Shown here: positions 49,796 through 59,578 of the stretch, piece after piece
Position numbering within the stretch: the stretch's first letter is position 1
How the letters are laid out: each line of letters starts with the position of its first letter
From: Armatimonadota bacterium
Lineage (GTDB): Bacteria; Armatimonadota; DTGP01; JAKQQT01
DNA: 64,000 bases
Reading direction: 5' to 3'
Assembly: GCA_036504095.1 (NCBI GenBank)
Contig: DASXVS010000080.1
Span: 1 to 64,000 of the forward strand
Position numbers and translations under genes: made by a program
The notes under the pieces: generated by a model
Told to the model about the DNA's origin: nothing
The model's database searches: none
Seen by the model: only the letters and a program-made list of their open reading frames with translations

Positions 49796-51538
49796 TCAGT
49801 ATTTCCGTTCCTTCGGTTCAAACGTACCAAGGACTACCGGTTTGTAATCCATCCGGATACTGCCGTCCGCTTGTTTATAGGCCAGCGTGTGTTTGAGCCA
49901 GTTGGCATCGTCGCGGTTCGGGTAGTCCTCACGGGCGTGTCCGCCGCGGCTTTCCGTGCGCACCAGCGCGCTTTCGATCGTGACCTCGGCCAGATCCAGC
50001 ATGTAGCCGAGTTCCAGGGCCTCCAGCAGGTCCGTGTTGAAGGTATGCCCCTTATCACCGACGCTGATGTGCCGGTACCTATCCTTAAGGTCCTTCACGG
50101 TGCCGCGTACGGCTTCGAGATCTTTTCCGTTCCGGAAGACGCCGCATTTGTCCATCATTTCGCGCTGCATCTCCGTCCGGATGTCGCCGGCGCTTTCCTG
50201 ACCCGTATTGCTCAGGAGGCGCTCCACCTGAGTTCGAGTGTCCTCGTCGGACGATTCAGGAAGGGCCGCCCAGTCCGCGCCGCGGCAGTACTCCGCGGCG
50301 GCGATTCCCATCCGCCGTCCGAATACGAGGATGTCCACAAGGCTGTTGGTGCCCAGGCGGTTCGCGCCGTGCACGCTTACGCAGGCACACTCGCCGGCGG
50401 CAAACGCTCCCGGCAACGGGGTGTTCTTCGGGTCCATGATCACGCGGCCTTCGACGTCCGTCGGGATTCCGCCCATCGCGTAGTGCGCGGTAGGCTGGAT
50501 CGGAACGGGTACTTTGGCGGGATCGATGCCGAAATAGGTCCGAACGAATTCGGTGATGTCCGGCAGTTTGGCCTCCAGTGCCTCCGCGCCGAGGTGGGTC
50601 ATATCAAGGTGAACGAAGTCCTTGCCGTCTATTCCGCGCCCTTCCCGGATTTCCAGGTAAATGAAGCGGGAGATCATGTCGCGCGGAGCGAGGTCCAGCA
50701 TCGTCGGCGCGTAGCGCTCCATGAACCGCTCGCCCTTGCCGTTGCGGAGGATGGCGCCTTCGCCGCGCGCCGCCTCGCTCAGCAGGATGCCCATCTTGTA
50801 CATCCCGGTGGGATGGAACTGGAAGAACTCCATATCCTCCAGCGGAATCCCGCGGCGATAGCACACGGCGACCGGATCGCCCGTGAGAGCGTGCGCGTTG
50901 CTGGTGACCTTCCACATACGGCCGAACCCGCCGCTGGCGAACAGCACCGCCTTCGCGTGGAACCGGTGTATCTGCCCGTCGTAGACGGAAATCGCCACCG
51001 CGCCGGCCGTCACCCCGTCCTTCAGGATCAGGTCCGTGACCTGATACTCGTCGAAAAAGGTAACGTTGTTCTTAATGCACTGCTGGTAAAGCGTCTGGAG
51101 GATCATATGCCCCGTTCGGTCCGCTGCGTGACACGCGCGGCGCACGGGGGCCTCGCCAAAATTCCGGGAGTGGCCGCCAAATCTTCGCTGGGCGATTTTG
51201 CCTTCCGGCGTGCGGTCAAACGGGAGCCCGAGGTGCTCCAGGTCGTAGACGGTGACGATCGCCTCCTCGGCGAGGATGCGCGCGGCGTCCTGGTCCACCA
51301 GGTAGTCGCCACCCTTTACGGTATCGAACATGTGCCACTCGGGATAATCCTCTTCGAGGTTCCCGAGGGCGGCGCTCACTCCACCCTGCGCGGCACCGGT
51401 GTGCGACCGTGTGGGATAGAGCTTGCTGAGGACGGCGACATTGACGCCCTGGCGGCTCAATTCAAGGGCGGCATACAATCCGGCGCCGCCGGCTCCGACG
51501 ATGATTGCGTCGAATTTGTGATACGTATCTAAAGCCAT
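49796..51538 (-). CDS. sdhA: Succinate dehydrogenase/fumarate reductase flavoprotein subunit
   Basis: 580-residue flavoprotein. The FAD loop is [19 protein letters not shown] (residues 9-27), the flavin-attachment His is in [13 protein letters not shown], and the catalytic HPTG segment is FQFHPTGMY. The C-terminal Arg/His region [15 protein letters not shown] is present. It oxidises succinate to fumarate in the TCA cycle. It lies downstream of sdhD. Confidence 0.97.
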   Translation of the reverse strand: MALDTYHKFDAIIVGAGGAGLYAALELSRQGVNVAVLSKLYPTRSHTGAAQGGVSAALGNLEEDYPEWHMFDTVKGGDYLVDQDAARILAEEAIVTVYDLEHLGLPFDRTPEGKIAQRRFGGHSRNFGEAPVRRACHAADRTGHMILQTLYQQCIKNNVTFFDEYQVTDLILKDGVTAGAVAISVYDGQIHRFHAKAVLFASGGFGRMWKVTSNAHALTGDPVAVCYRRGIPLEDMEFFQFHPTGMYKMGILLSEAARGEGAILRNGKGERFMERYAPTMLDLAPRDMISRFIYLEIREGRGIDGKDFVHLDMTHLGAEALEAKLPDITEFVRTYFGIDPAKVPVPIQPTAHYAMGGIPTDVEGRVIMDPKNTPLPGAFAAGECACVSVHGANRLGTNSLVDILVFGRRMGIAAAEYCRGADWAALPESSDEDTRTQVERLLSNTGQESAGDIRTEMQREMMDKCGVFRNGKDLEAVRGTVKDLKDRYRHISVGDKGHTFNTDLLEALELGYMLDLAEVTIESALVRTESRGGHAREDYPNRDDANWLKHTLAYKQADGSIRMDYKPVVLGTFEPKERKY

Positions 51539-51615
51539 ATTATACTCTCAGCCTTCAGCCTGCGTCCGGCCCTGCTACCCTCCGGCGGCGGCGTGAATAT
51601 ACACTCGTGGCGTCC

Positions 51616-52008
51616 CTAGCCCACGTTCTTTACGTGCGGAAGCATGAAGATGGTGATGAGTCCGAACAGGATGAACACAAACGAAGCCGTGAAAAGAACA
51701 GCCTTCGCTAGGACGTTCAGCGGGCGGTTGTGAATGTACTCCTCGATCACATAGCGAACACCGTTCGTCCCGTGAAGCATGGCGAACAGAAGCATCGTCG
51801 CATCGAACAGCGGCCACGCCACATTCTGATACCGCCCGACGATCCACGCTGCGTTTTCCGTGCTCAACCGGTTAATGAAATGCATCAGGGTCCAGTGAGT
51901 CAGGGCGAGAAGAACGAGCGCGAGGCCGCTGACCCGCATGAAGAACCAAGCCTGGAGTTCGAACGCGCCGCTCGGTCTGGGCCGCTGTGTCCGGGTTGTA
52001 GTGGCCAT
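51616..52008 (-). CDS. sdhD: Succinate dehydrogenase membrane anchor subunit SdhD
   Basis: 130-residue protein with three TM helices (FMRVSGLALVLLALTHWTLM, LFDATMLLFAMLHGTNGVRY and VLFTASFVFILFGLITIFML). The haem-ligand His is in LHGTNGVRYV. The start ATG at 52008 overlaps the sdhC stop (TAATG). Confidence 0.9.
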   Translation of the reverse strand: MATTTRTQRPRPSGAFELQAWFFMRVSGLALVLLALTHWTLMHFINRLSTENAAWIVGRYQNVAWPLFDATMLLFAMLHGTNGVRYVIEEYIHNRPLNVLAKAVLFTASFVFILFGLITIFMLPHVKNVG

Positions 52009-52436
52009 TATCGGATCCCTCCCTGAACCTGCGCGCTGGCAGTGGCAACGCCGCCGGCCTTCGCGTTCTGATAAGCGTTCCATTCCGGGACGATCATCAA
52101 CCTCACCGCCGTCAGCATCAGAGCGGCGAAGAGGACGATCTCAGCATAGAACAGCTTGCGCTGAACCCCGGTGGATTTGCTCCACCAGTCGATGATCACG
52201 ATGCGGATGCCGTTCAGGGCATGAAACGCGACGGCGGCGAACAGGAGGGGATGGAAGACGAGTGTGAATATGGGCAATCGGTAAAATGCGTCCAGTTTGG
52301 CATGCATATCCGGTCCGTGCGGCCCCCACACGATGACAGACGTGCTGAGAATATGGCCGAACAGGAAAAGGAATATGGCCAGCCCGCTGATGCGGTGACC
52401 AAACCAGGACAACTGCCCTTCGCGGGGCTTGTACAT
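52008..52436 (-). CDS. sdhC: Succinate dehydrogenase cytochrome b556 subunit SdhC
   Basis: 142-residue protein with three TM helices (LSWFGHRISGLAIFLFLFGH, HPLLFAAVAFHALNGIRIVI, AEIVLFAALMLTAVRLMIV). SxxxHR-like HRISGLA and the second-helix His (FHALNGIR) are the usual haem b ligands. First gene of the sdh cluster, ATG at 52436 with GAGGAG upstream. Confidence 0.9.
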   Translation of the reverse strand: MYKPREGQLSWFGHRISGLAIFLFLFGHILSTSVIVWGPHGPDMHAKLDAFYRLPIFTLVFHPLLFAAVAFHALNGIRIVIIDWWSKSTGVQRKLFYAEIVLFAALMLTAVRLMIVPEWNAYQNAKAGGVATASAQVQGGIR

Positions 52437-52526
52437 AAGAGGCTCTCCTCGACAGACGCTACAGTATTCTAATGGCGCCGCTTGCGCCAAATCCACGATA
52501 GCGCTTCGGCGGGCGCGAATACCGCA

Positions 52527-53180
52527 TCATGGCACGCGATCCCGGGCGCCAACCGCGGAAAGCACCCATTCGCACAATTCGCACGACACCACGGCTGGGC
52601 CGGGCGGGGAAATCACGGATTCGCCCAGTAGCGCTCGCTCGTGCGCTTCCCCCACCGCATGGCCCCATTCGGCCAGGGCATCCGCGTCAGTCGCGTCCAC
52701 TTCGCCCAGGATGGCGCCGGTGGCCGCTGCACCGCGGTAGTATTCGGCGGCGCGCCGGATCCGGAACGCGGGATCGCCGCCGGACCCGGACACGGCTTCG
52801 CTCTCGGACACAGCGGCCATCGCCCGGGATAATACGGTGCCGAGGCGCGGCTCGCCGTCCTCGGAAAGCAAGCGGAATGATTCCGCGAATAGCATGTCCC
52901 CGCGCAGGGTCCCCGAAAGGCACGTTACATCCCGCGCACGCCAGCCTTCCTCAGACTGCGGGGCGCGGTGTATCAGAATCGCGCGCCGAAGCAACTCGAC
53001 GGCGACGCCTGCACGGACGAGCCGATCGGCATCCGGCAATCGGGAGGCGACAGCGATCATCAGCCTGGGGCCGAGCAATGCACCGCCCGGCTGGGTTCCG
53101 TCCAATGCCGATACGTTGTCGGCGATCCTGCGCAACACAAGCTCGGCTGTCTCGATCGTCGCCTCTGCGCTTACGGACAC
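52527..53180 (-). CDS. Degenerate polyprenyl synthetase-like protein
   Basis: 217 residues following the all-helical trans-prenyltransferase pattern: AVELLRRAILIHRAP in place of the motif carrying the first DDxxD, RARDVTCLSGTLRGDMLFAE matching the GD-L region, and AAEYYRGAAATGAILGEV with ALAEWGHAVGEAHE in place of the second Asp-rich motif. Neither Asp-rich motif is present, so it is unlikely to make prenyl diphosphate alone. It may be a non-catalytic subunit as in heterodimeric synthases. The GTG at 53180 overlaps the upstream gene by 10 bp. It lies just before sdhC. Confidence 0.55.
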   Translation of the reverse strand: MSVSAEATIETAELVLRRIADNVSALDGTQPGGALLGPRLMIAVASRLPDADRLVRAGVAVELLRRAILIHRAPQSEEGWRARDVTCLSGTLRGDMLFAESFRLLSEDGEPRLGTVLSRAMAAVSESEAVSGSGGDPAFRIRRAAEYYRGAAATGAILGEVDATDADALAEWGHAVGEAHERALLGESVISPPGPAVVSCELCEWVLSAVGARDRVP

Positions 53181-54271
53181 CCCGGATGGTCTCCCAGCCA
53201 CTGAAGCAAGCCATCCACGTCCAGGTACTGCTCCGTCAACCGCTCCAGTTCGGCGATCTTCTCGGTATCGCCGCTCCGGATCTTGACGATCAGGCCGTGC
53301 ATTCGGCTGGCCGTTTCGAACGTATCCTCCTGCACGACGACGATGGGGATCTCCGACTTTCGGACCAGGTTCATCACGGATGGATGCGGGTGCTCTCCGC
53401 ATGTAAGGATTATGCCCGCCATGCTCTGTTCATGCTCGGCCGCGCGCTGGCTGAGGGCCGCCATGATGAGGTCATCCCTGTTGCCCGGCGTAATCAGCAG
53501 CGAACCTGGGAGGAAATAATCAAGCGCCGCGTGGGGCGGCATCGCTCCGATTACAAAATGCCGGACCGGGGTCTTCATTTCGGCGGCGCCGGACAACACT
53601 TCAGCGCTCAGGTCACCTACCAGTTGCTCAATGCTTGGACTGGACAGCACCTCGTTGTACGGCAGGACGCCCCAGACCTTCAACCCGTGCCTCTGGAGCC
53701 CCATCGTGACATACCTGTTGATCTTGACGTATTTCGACGGCTCGACCTTGTTCACCACTACGCCGGCGATTGGGACGCCTTCGCGATCGAATACCGCCTT
53801 GTTCAGGCATATCTCGTCGATCGGCCGGCCGATCCCGCCCGCCGAAACGATCAGTACCGGCGCGCACAGCAATTTGGCCACGTCCGCGTTGGAAAGATCG
53901 AATACGGAGCCAACACCCGCGTGACCCGTTCCCTCAATGACCGTGATATCCGCACCCGCCGACGCCCGCGAATAGCAGTCTCGGATACGTCGAATCAGGT
54001 CATCGCGGTGGGGATTGTCCAGGTATGCCTCGGTGAACCCGCGCGGCACAGCGACAGGGCTCATGTCCTGCAGTGCGAAATCCAGCCCGGCCGCCTCCTG
54101 AATTAAAACGGCGTCCTTGTCAATCCGCTCACCGTTCACTTCCAGGTAATGCTGTCCGACGGGCTTCACGTAGCCCACCTTGGACACGCGTTTCTGCAGC
54201 GCGAGCACAAGGCCCAGCGCGGTCACCGTCTTGCCATCGTTCTGCCGAGTTGCCGCTACGTATATATTCAT
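53171..54271 (-). CDS. BioD-like P-loop protein with DRTGG domain
   Basis: 366-residue protein. The N-terminal AAA_26 (dethiobiotin-synthetase-like) domain has a P-loop NDGKTVTALGL (about 11-21) and VIEGTGHAGVGSVFDLSNAD as Walker B region. The C-terminal half is a DRTGG-type domain (HFVIGAMPPHAALDYF, SLLITPGNRDDLIMAA). The same architecture forms the N-terminus of long phosphotransacetylases, so it may be a stand-alone regulator of acetate or central metabolism; the partner is unknown. Located between mdh and the prenyltransferase-like gene. Confidence 0.75.
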   Translation of the reverse strand: MNIYVAATRQNDGKTVTALGLVLALQKRVSKVGYVKPVGQHYLEVNGERIDKDAVLIQEAAGLDFALQDMSPVAVPRGFTEAYLDNPHRDDLIRRIRDCYSRASAGADITVIEGTGHAGVGSVFDLSNADVAKLLCAPVLIVSAGGIGRPIDEICLNKAVFDREGVPIAGVVVNKVEPSKYVKINRYVTMGLQRHGLKVWGVLPYNEVLSSPSIEQLVGDLSAEVLSGAAEMKTPVRHFVIGAMPPHAALDYFLPGSLLITPGNRDDLIMAALSQRAAEHEQSMAGIILTCGEHPHPSVMNLVRKSEIPIVVVQEDTFETASRMHGLIVKIRSGDTEKIAELERLTEQYLDVDGLLQWLGDHPGCP

Positions 54272-54335
54272 GAACGTCCAGGAATCGGGGAACGGGCCGG
54301 GCGCCATTTGCCCCGCCCCTGCAGCCTTCTCCTGA

Positions 54336-55346
54336 CTACAGATTCGGGTTGTGCTTGCCCCACTCACTCACCGGGGGCAGTACGCCCGCGGCGATCACTT
54401 CGTCCCGCAGCGCCGCTACGTGCTTGTAGGACTCCCGGAGAGCCGCCATATCGTCGTCCAGCCCCTGGGGCGCCACGGGAGAGATACCAGACGGGGTGAA
54501 TTTCACATCCGCCGCCATCATCACCTTGGCGAACTCGCCGTCGCGGAAATACGCACCGCATGGCCAGGGGTAGCCGCCCACATTGATGCGGCCCCGCAGC
54601 ATCTCAACGCTCTGGTGGCTTGGGGATTGGTAGGATGATCTGCCGCGCAGCTTGATGATGCGCGCGCCGCCGGTTCGCGTGTGTTCCTGGATGCCGGCCC
54701 ACTCCGCCGCCGAAAGCGCTTTGCCGTTGACCTTTGCGCCGGCCAGGATGGCCGGCAATGAAACGCCCTGCACCGCGATCCCGCCTTTGAACACCGCCAT
54801 CTGCTCACCGTGCCCGCCATAGGTCCGGCATCCGGTGACATCATCTTGCGCCACGCCGAAATGCTGGCTTAGCCTCGTCTGCAATCGGGTGCTGTCCAAC
54901 GCGGCTAGAGTGCTGACGTGGCCCGCCGGAAGCCCGGAATACACAAGCGTGGTCAGCCCGGTGATGTCCGCCGGGTTGAAGATCACCACGACGAATTCGG
55001 CGGCTGGGCAGTATTGCTTGATATTCTCGCCCAAGCCCTTGGCGATCTCGCAATTGCCCCTCAGAAGGTCCTCGCGGGTCATGCCCTCTTTGCGGGGCGC
55101 GCCACCCGACGAGATGATATACGCCGCCCCTGAGAGCGCTTCCGCAACATCGGTCGTGTAAGTGACGCGCGCGCCGGCGTATCCGCAGTGGTATATTTCT
55201 TCCGCCGCGCCCTCCAACCCCTGGGCGAAGGGATCGTACATCGAGATGTTGTTCGCGGTTCCGGTAGACAGCAGGTCCTGCACGAGGTTCGAGCCGATGG
55301 CCCCGGCCGCACCCATAATAGCTACCTTCTTGTCCGTCAGATACAT
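54336..55346 (-). CDS. mdh: Malate dehydrogenase-like NAD-dependent dehydrogenase
   Basis: 336-residue protein of the lactate/malate dehydrogenase family. The NAD loop is VAIMGAAGAIGSNLVQDLL, the substrate Arg loop APRKEGMTREDLLRGN and the catalytic His segment YGGHGEQMAVF. FNPADITGLT is the Asp/Asn of the family. It is likely the TCA malate dehydrogenase, given the sucCD and sdh neighbours. It is longer than many MDHs because of a C-terminal extension. Confidence 0.88.
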   Translation of the reverse strand: MYLTDKKVAIMGAAGAIGSNLVQDLLSTGTANNISMYDPFAQGLEGAAEEIYHCGYAGARVTYTTDVAEALSGAAYIISSGGAPRKEGMTREDLLRGNCEIAKGLGENIKQYCPAAEFVVVIFNPADITGLTTLVYSGLPAGHVSTLAALDSTRLQTRLSQHFGVAQDDVTGCRTYGGHGEQMAVFKGGIAVQGVSLPAILAGAKVNGKALSAAEWAGIQEHTRTGGARIIKLRGRSSYQSPSHQSVEMLRGRINVGGYPWPCGAYFRDGEFAKVMMAADVKFTPSGISPVAPQGLDDDMAALRESYKHVAALRDEVIAAGVLPPVSEWGKHNPNL

Positions 55347-55466
55347 TTCCCTGTGCCCCTTTGCTGATTAAGCGTAAATCGATATTACTGTAATCAATTG
55401 TTGGAACATTCCGCCGCACCGTTCAAATTGGAAGGAGGTTTTCGGGTGTTTATCGACCTTGACATT

Positions 55467-56339
55467 TCAGGAGGACAGAGCTTCCCGCACGAACACAGGA
55501 ATCTCCTGTATGGTGTCCGCAACGCGTACCCCTGCCGTGTTCAGCGCATCGACCTTAGCCTGCGGGGTGCCCGTCTTGCCGCTGATGATGGCGCCCGCGT
55601 GCCCCATGCGCTTGCCGGGCGGCGCAGTGCGCCCGGAGACGAAGCCGATGACCGGCTTTGTCATTGTGCGAACGTAGTCCATCGCGTCCTCTTCATCGGA
55701 ACCCCCGATTTCGCCAACCATCACCACGACTTTGGTTTCCGGATCGGCCTCAAACAATGGGAGGACGTCCACAAAGGACGTTCCGAGGATGGGGTCGCCG
55801 CCGATGCCAACGACGGATGTCTGGCCAAGCCCGGCGTCGGTCATGAGCTTGACCATCTCGTACGTCAGCGTTCCCGACCTTGAGACAAGCCCCACAGGAC
55901 CGACGGAGTGGATATGGCCGGGCAGGATGCCGATCTTGCATTTTCCGGATGAGATGACACCGGGGCAGTTTCCGCCGACCAGGCGCGAGTTCGACCGCTG
56001 CACGCGGTTGTACACCATGATCATGTCGTTGATCGGGATACCCTCGGTGATGAGCACGATGAGGGGAATGTCGGCGTCCACGGCTTCGAGCACCGCATCC
56101 GGGGCAAAGCGTGGCGGCACGAATATGCACGTGGCGTTCGCGCCGGTCGCCTCAACGGCACCGCGCACCGTATTGAACACCGGCACGCTGTCCGCGGCAA
56201 CCTGTCCGCCCTTGCCGGGCGTTACGCCCGCCACCACCTTGGTCCCGTACTCCAGCATCTGCCGCGTATGGAACTCGCCTTCACGGCCGGTGATGCCCTG
56301 CACAATAACCCGCGTCGTCTCGTCAATCAGAATGCTCAC
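55467..56339 (-). CDS. sucD: Succinyl-CoA synthetase alpha subunit
   Basis: 290-residue alpha subunit. The CoA-binding Rossmann domain starts [20 protein letters not shown]; the phospho-histidine is H247 in [13 protein letters not shown]. It interconverts succinyl-CoA and succinate with ADP or GDP. It follows sucC with a 44-bp gap. Confidence 0.97.
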   Translation of the reverse strand: MSILIDETTRVIVQGITGREGEFHTRQMLEYGTKVVAGVTPGKGGQVAADSVPVFNTVRGAVEATGANATCIFVPPRFAPDAVLEAVDADIPLIVLITEGIPINDMIMVYNRVQRSNSRLVGGNCPGVISSGKCKIGILPGHIHSVGPVGLVSRSGTLTYEMVKLMTDAGLGQTSVVGIGGDPILGTSFVDVLPLFEADPETKVVVMVGEIGGSDEEDAMDYVRTMTKPVIGFVSGRTAPPGKRMGHAGAIISGKTGTPQAKVDALNTAGVRVADTIQEIPVFVREALSS

Positions 56340-56383
56340 GTCGCCGTCCTATCGTTCGTAGTCCGTTCACCGGAACCGGCGAC

Positions 56384-57517
56384 TCACCGAGTCGCCAGCA
56401 CGATGGCCTCCGCCGCCTCATGCATCGTCGCGGCGGGGGTTATCCCCGCGGCGCCGGCGAGAATCGCGCGTCCCTCGTCCTCGTTGGTGCCGGTAAGCCG
56501 GACGACCAGCGGAACGGAGATGCCGAGTTCGCGCTGTGCGTTTACAACGCCGGTCGCCACCTCGTCGCAACGGGTGATGCCGCCGAATATGTTCACCATC
56601 ACGCCACGTACACTGGGATCCTGGAGGACCAGCCTGAGGCTGTTCAACACCATCCCGGCCTTGGCGCCGCCGCCGATATCGAGGAAATTGGCCGGGCTGC
56701 CCCCTGCCGCCTTCACTTCATCGAGCGCGGTCATCACAAGCCCCGCGCCGTTGCCCACGATCCCGACTTCGCCGCTCAGATGTACGTAGTTGATGCCCAG
56801 GCGCTGGGCCTCGGCCTCCAGGGGATCTTCCGCCGCGCCCGCCCCCATCTGCTCGAGTTCGGGGTGCCGGAAGAGAGCGTTATCATCGATAACCATCTTG
56901 GCATCCGCGGCCACAACGTCGCCTGCCGCCGTCACCACCAGAGGGTTGATCTCCGCGAGCCCGGCGTCTTTGTCAATGTAAGCACGGTACAGGCCTCCGA
57001 GGACCTTTGGAAGCGCCGCGATCGCTTCTTTTCGCAGGCCGGCGCCATAGCCCGCCTGTCGTATCTGGAAATCGCGAAGGCCCTGTTCGGGGTCGATCCA
57101 CACTTTGGTGATCTTCTCTGGTGTTTCCTCCGCCACCTGTTCTATGTCGATACCGCCGGCGGCGGAGATGATCACAGCGTTGCGCCGGGCCTTTCGGTCG
57201 GTCACGATGCCAACGTAAATCTCGTCGACGATATCCAGGGCGGGTTCGACCAGAACGTGGTCAACGGTGAGGCCTTTGATGTCCATTCCGAGGATGCGCG
57301 CCGCAAGTTCGGCGGCTTCATCTGGGGACTTGCCGACTTTCACGCCGCCGGCCTTGCCGCGGCCCCCGACCAGAACCTGGGCTTTGATGACAACCGTTCC
57401 CCCCTGGCTCTCGGCCGCCGCCCGGACCTCGGCGGGGGTCTCGCAGACTGTTCCCCTGGGAACGGGAACGCCGTATTCGCGCAGAATGTCCTTCGCCTGG
57501 TATTCCTGAAGTTTCAA
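56384..57517 (-). CDS. sucC: Succinyl-CoA synthetase beta subunit
   Basis: 377-residue ATP-grasp beta subunit. Conserved segments include KLQEYQAKDILREYGVPVPR, KAQVLVGGRGKAGGVKV, EINPLVVTAAGDVVAADAKM and NIFGGITRCDEVATG. The nucleotide-specificity loop is not enough to tell ATP from GTP use. First gene of the sucC-sucD-mdh run. Confidence 0.97.
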   Translation of the reverse strand: MKLQEYQAKDILREYGVPVPRGTVCETPAEVRAAAESQGGTVVIKAQVLVGGRGKAGGVKVGKSPDEAAELAARILGMDIKGLTVDHVLVEPALDIVDEIYVGIVTDRKARRNAVIISAAGGIDIEQVAEETPEKITKVWIDPEQGLRDFQIRQAGYGAGLRKEAIAALPKVLGGLYRAYIDKDAGLAEINPLVVTAAGDVVAADAKMVIDDNALFRHPELEQMGAGAAEDPLEAEAQRLGINYVHLSGEVGIVGNGAGLVMTALDEVKAAGGSPANFLDIGGGAKAGMVLNSLRLVLQDPSVRGVMVNIFGGITRCDEVATGVVNAQRELGISVPLVVRLTGTNEDEGRAILAGAAGITPAATMHEAAEAIVLATR

Positions 57518-57678
57518 CGAGGATGCCTTTCTTACAGGTTATGCTGTGATTGTGCCGCGGAACCGGCGCCACGGTCAATCTTGCGATAAATCAGGCGCAT
57601 AACTGTAACATCGCAGGGAAGCATAATGTTCCCGATGCGCGCCTTCGGGACTGTCCGAAAGCCTTCCGACTATGGTTC

Positions 57679-59523
57679 CTACGGCAACTTGCGGACGGGG
57701 AAACGCTGGATGATCGGCCAGTCGCCAACAAGCTGAAAGCCGTATTCCTCCGTTCGCCCGGCTAGCCTGATCCGCACCTGTTCGACGCCTTTGTTGTAGG
57801 GATTGCACGCTATAGCAAGCAGGGTCTTCCGGTCGGCGGAAAGCTTCGCGCGGACGAGGGGCTCCTTGTGTAAACTCGCGTAGCTTGGATAACGTTCATC
57901 CCCGGTGCGCCACACATCGTTATCCGATGTGCGAAGCTCCGGCATCTCCCATGCCGTCGCGGCCTCGATGATGTCTTTGTTCCGGCCGGCCTGCCACATA
58001 CCCAGAACGTGGTAATTGTAGAAGCCAAAGTACTTCAGGTAATAGTTCAGAGGCGTCTCGACGCCGTTTATCGTGCGCTTGACGTTCGGCTCGCCGATCC
58101 GCCAATCGGAGTAGTCCCGCAGATCCTCGGAGTAATGCGCGCCAATATCCCAGCACTGGAGGCCATCCATCACGCAGTGGCCGAAAAGAGATAGTGCGTA
58201 GGTCGCGGACGCGGGAACCTGGTGTTTGACGCCCTCGAGGCGCACCTTTCCGGCCCCGTCCGTGAAGCGGTACTGGGAGAGCGGGTAGCCGTCCACGAAC
58301 TCAACCTGAATCCAGGTGGAAAGAACGTTGGGGACCTGAGGGCGGGCCAGCTTGCCTTGCTCCCATTCCTGCACAAAAGCGTAAAGCTGCGAGGGCTTGG
58401 AGTTGTTGATCCAGTAGACCGAGGGATTCCCGAAGTTAAGGTCGCACCGACTGAAGACCGGGTTCAGGTCGGCGGAAGGATGGTCATACTTTCCACGCCA
58501 CTGTCTGGCGCCGCTCTCATCTACCACGCCGGTCGGCTTCCCGTCCAGGACGCTGTCGAAGATGCGGAAGGAAGTGTTGACGACACCCACACCCCAACAT
58601 CCGATGAGAAGGTCCGGGCGACGGGCGCGAACGTCGCTGATGAGCCTGGCGAAACTGTTGAATTGGTCGTCCTTCCACGCGTAACTGCCGGGAGCTTCGA
58701 AGTCGGGGGTAATGATAGCGCAGGTATCGGCATAGTGGTTGAAGGGCCCGATCTGCCAGTTCTTCGGGTCGGTGGGGTCTACCGCGAAGCCGTCCCGGGC
58801 GCCGTCATAGGCGATCCACTCGTTATCGGTAAAGAGGTGCGCCCGGCGCGCCCGGGTCCCCTGCGACCCGCCGGGAGACATCGCAATGGGCGATACGTGG
58901 GTGAAGCCGAAGTCGTACAGAGGGCACTGCCCCTTGCGGTCGCGCTGACGCGCCTTGGCAGCGCCCTGCCACAGGGCGTATTTCCCGCGGGGCAGGCTCC
59001 AGCCGGATGGGAACCAGCCGCCTTCGTCGAAATCGTATGCCAGCCGATCGGTCGGGATATGGAACCACGCGGGAAGTCCGATTCGCGGTTTGCCGCCCAG
59101 CAGGATGATTTCCTGGTAGGTTTCCCGCACATCCCACGGTTTGGCCGGGTTGTAGAACTCGACGGTCAGATTGACCGGCAACCCCGAGAACTCGGGGCTG
59201 AACTTATAGCCCTTAAGCGGCACGTCCATAGGCAATCCCATGTTCACGGTCCATCGCTTGCCGCAACCGGTTACCTGGTACGTGTCCCAGGCGGTATCGG
59301 TCACTGTGAGGCCGTCCGCAGCCACCACGCAGTTCATCGTAAGGACGTTATCGTGGCTGCGGATGCCCGGGGTGATCTGGGGCCAGAGTTTGACGGCCGG
59401 TGGTTTGAGGGGACGCGTTGCATCCTTACCCTCGACGCGGTCCGTTGAGGCAATGGCGTCCACCGGGCCGAAGGCTTGCGAGATGAATATCGATCCAAGA
59501 GACAGGATGTGGAGTGTTCTCAA
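57679..59523 (-). CDS. Large secreted protein of unknown function, glycosidase-like
   Basis: 614 residues with signal peptide (LHILSLGSIFISQAFGPVDA). No known domain is recognised. The aromatic- and Asp/Glu-rich pattern (VNLTVEFYNPAKPWDVRETY, DFDEGGWFPSGWSLPRGKY) and the (beta/alpha)-like middle (ISDVRARRPDLLIGCWGVG, VLSTWIQVEFVDGYPLSQYR) suggest a TIM-barrel sugar hydrolase with an N-terminal beta domain. Conserved catalytic acids cannot be assigned. It lies between sucC and lnt, apparently a lone unit. Confidence 0.6.
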   Translation of the reverse strand: MRTLHILSLGSIFISQAFGPVDAIASTDRVEGKDATRPLKPPAVKLWPQITPGIRSHDNVLTMNCVVAADGLTVTDTAWDTYQVTGCGKRWTVNMGLPMDVPLKGYKFSPEFSGLPVNLTVEFYNPAKPWDVRETYQEIILLGGKPRIGLPAWFHIPTDRLAYDFDEGGWFPSGWSLPRGKYALWQGAAKARQRDRKGQCPLYDFGFTHVSPIAMSPGGSQGTRARRAHLFTDNEWIAYDGARDGFAVDPTDPKNWQIGPFNHYADTCAIITPDFEAPGSYAWKDDQFNSFARLISDVRARRPDLLIGCWGVGVVNTSFRIFDSVLDGKPTGVVDESGARQWRGKYDHPSADLNPVFSRCDLNFGNPSVYWINNSKPSQLYAFVQEWEQGKLARPQVPNVLSTWIQVEFVDGYPLSQYRFTDGAGKVRLEGVKHQVPASATYALSLFGHCVMDGLQCWDIGAHYSEDLRDYSDWRIGEPNVKRTINGVETPLNYYLKYFGFYNYHVLGMWQAGRNKDIIEAATAWEMPELRTSDNDVWRTGDERYPSYASLHKEPLVRAKLSADRKTLLAIACNPYNKGVEQVRIRLAGRTEEYGFQLVGDWPIIQRFPVRKLP

Positions 59524-59578
59524 AGCCGGGTCCCCCGCCCTATTATGGCGCCGGGGCGCCGGCGGCGCAGCATAGCGT

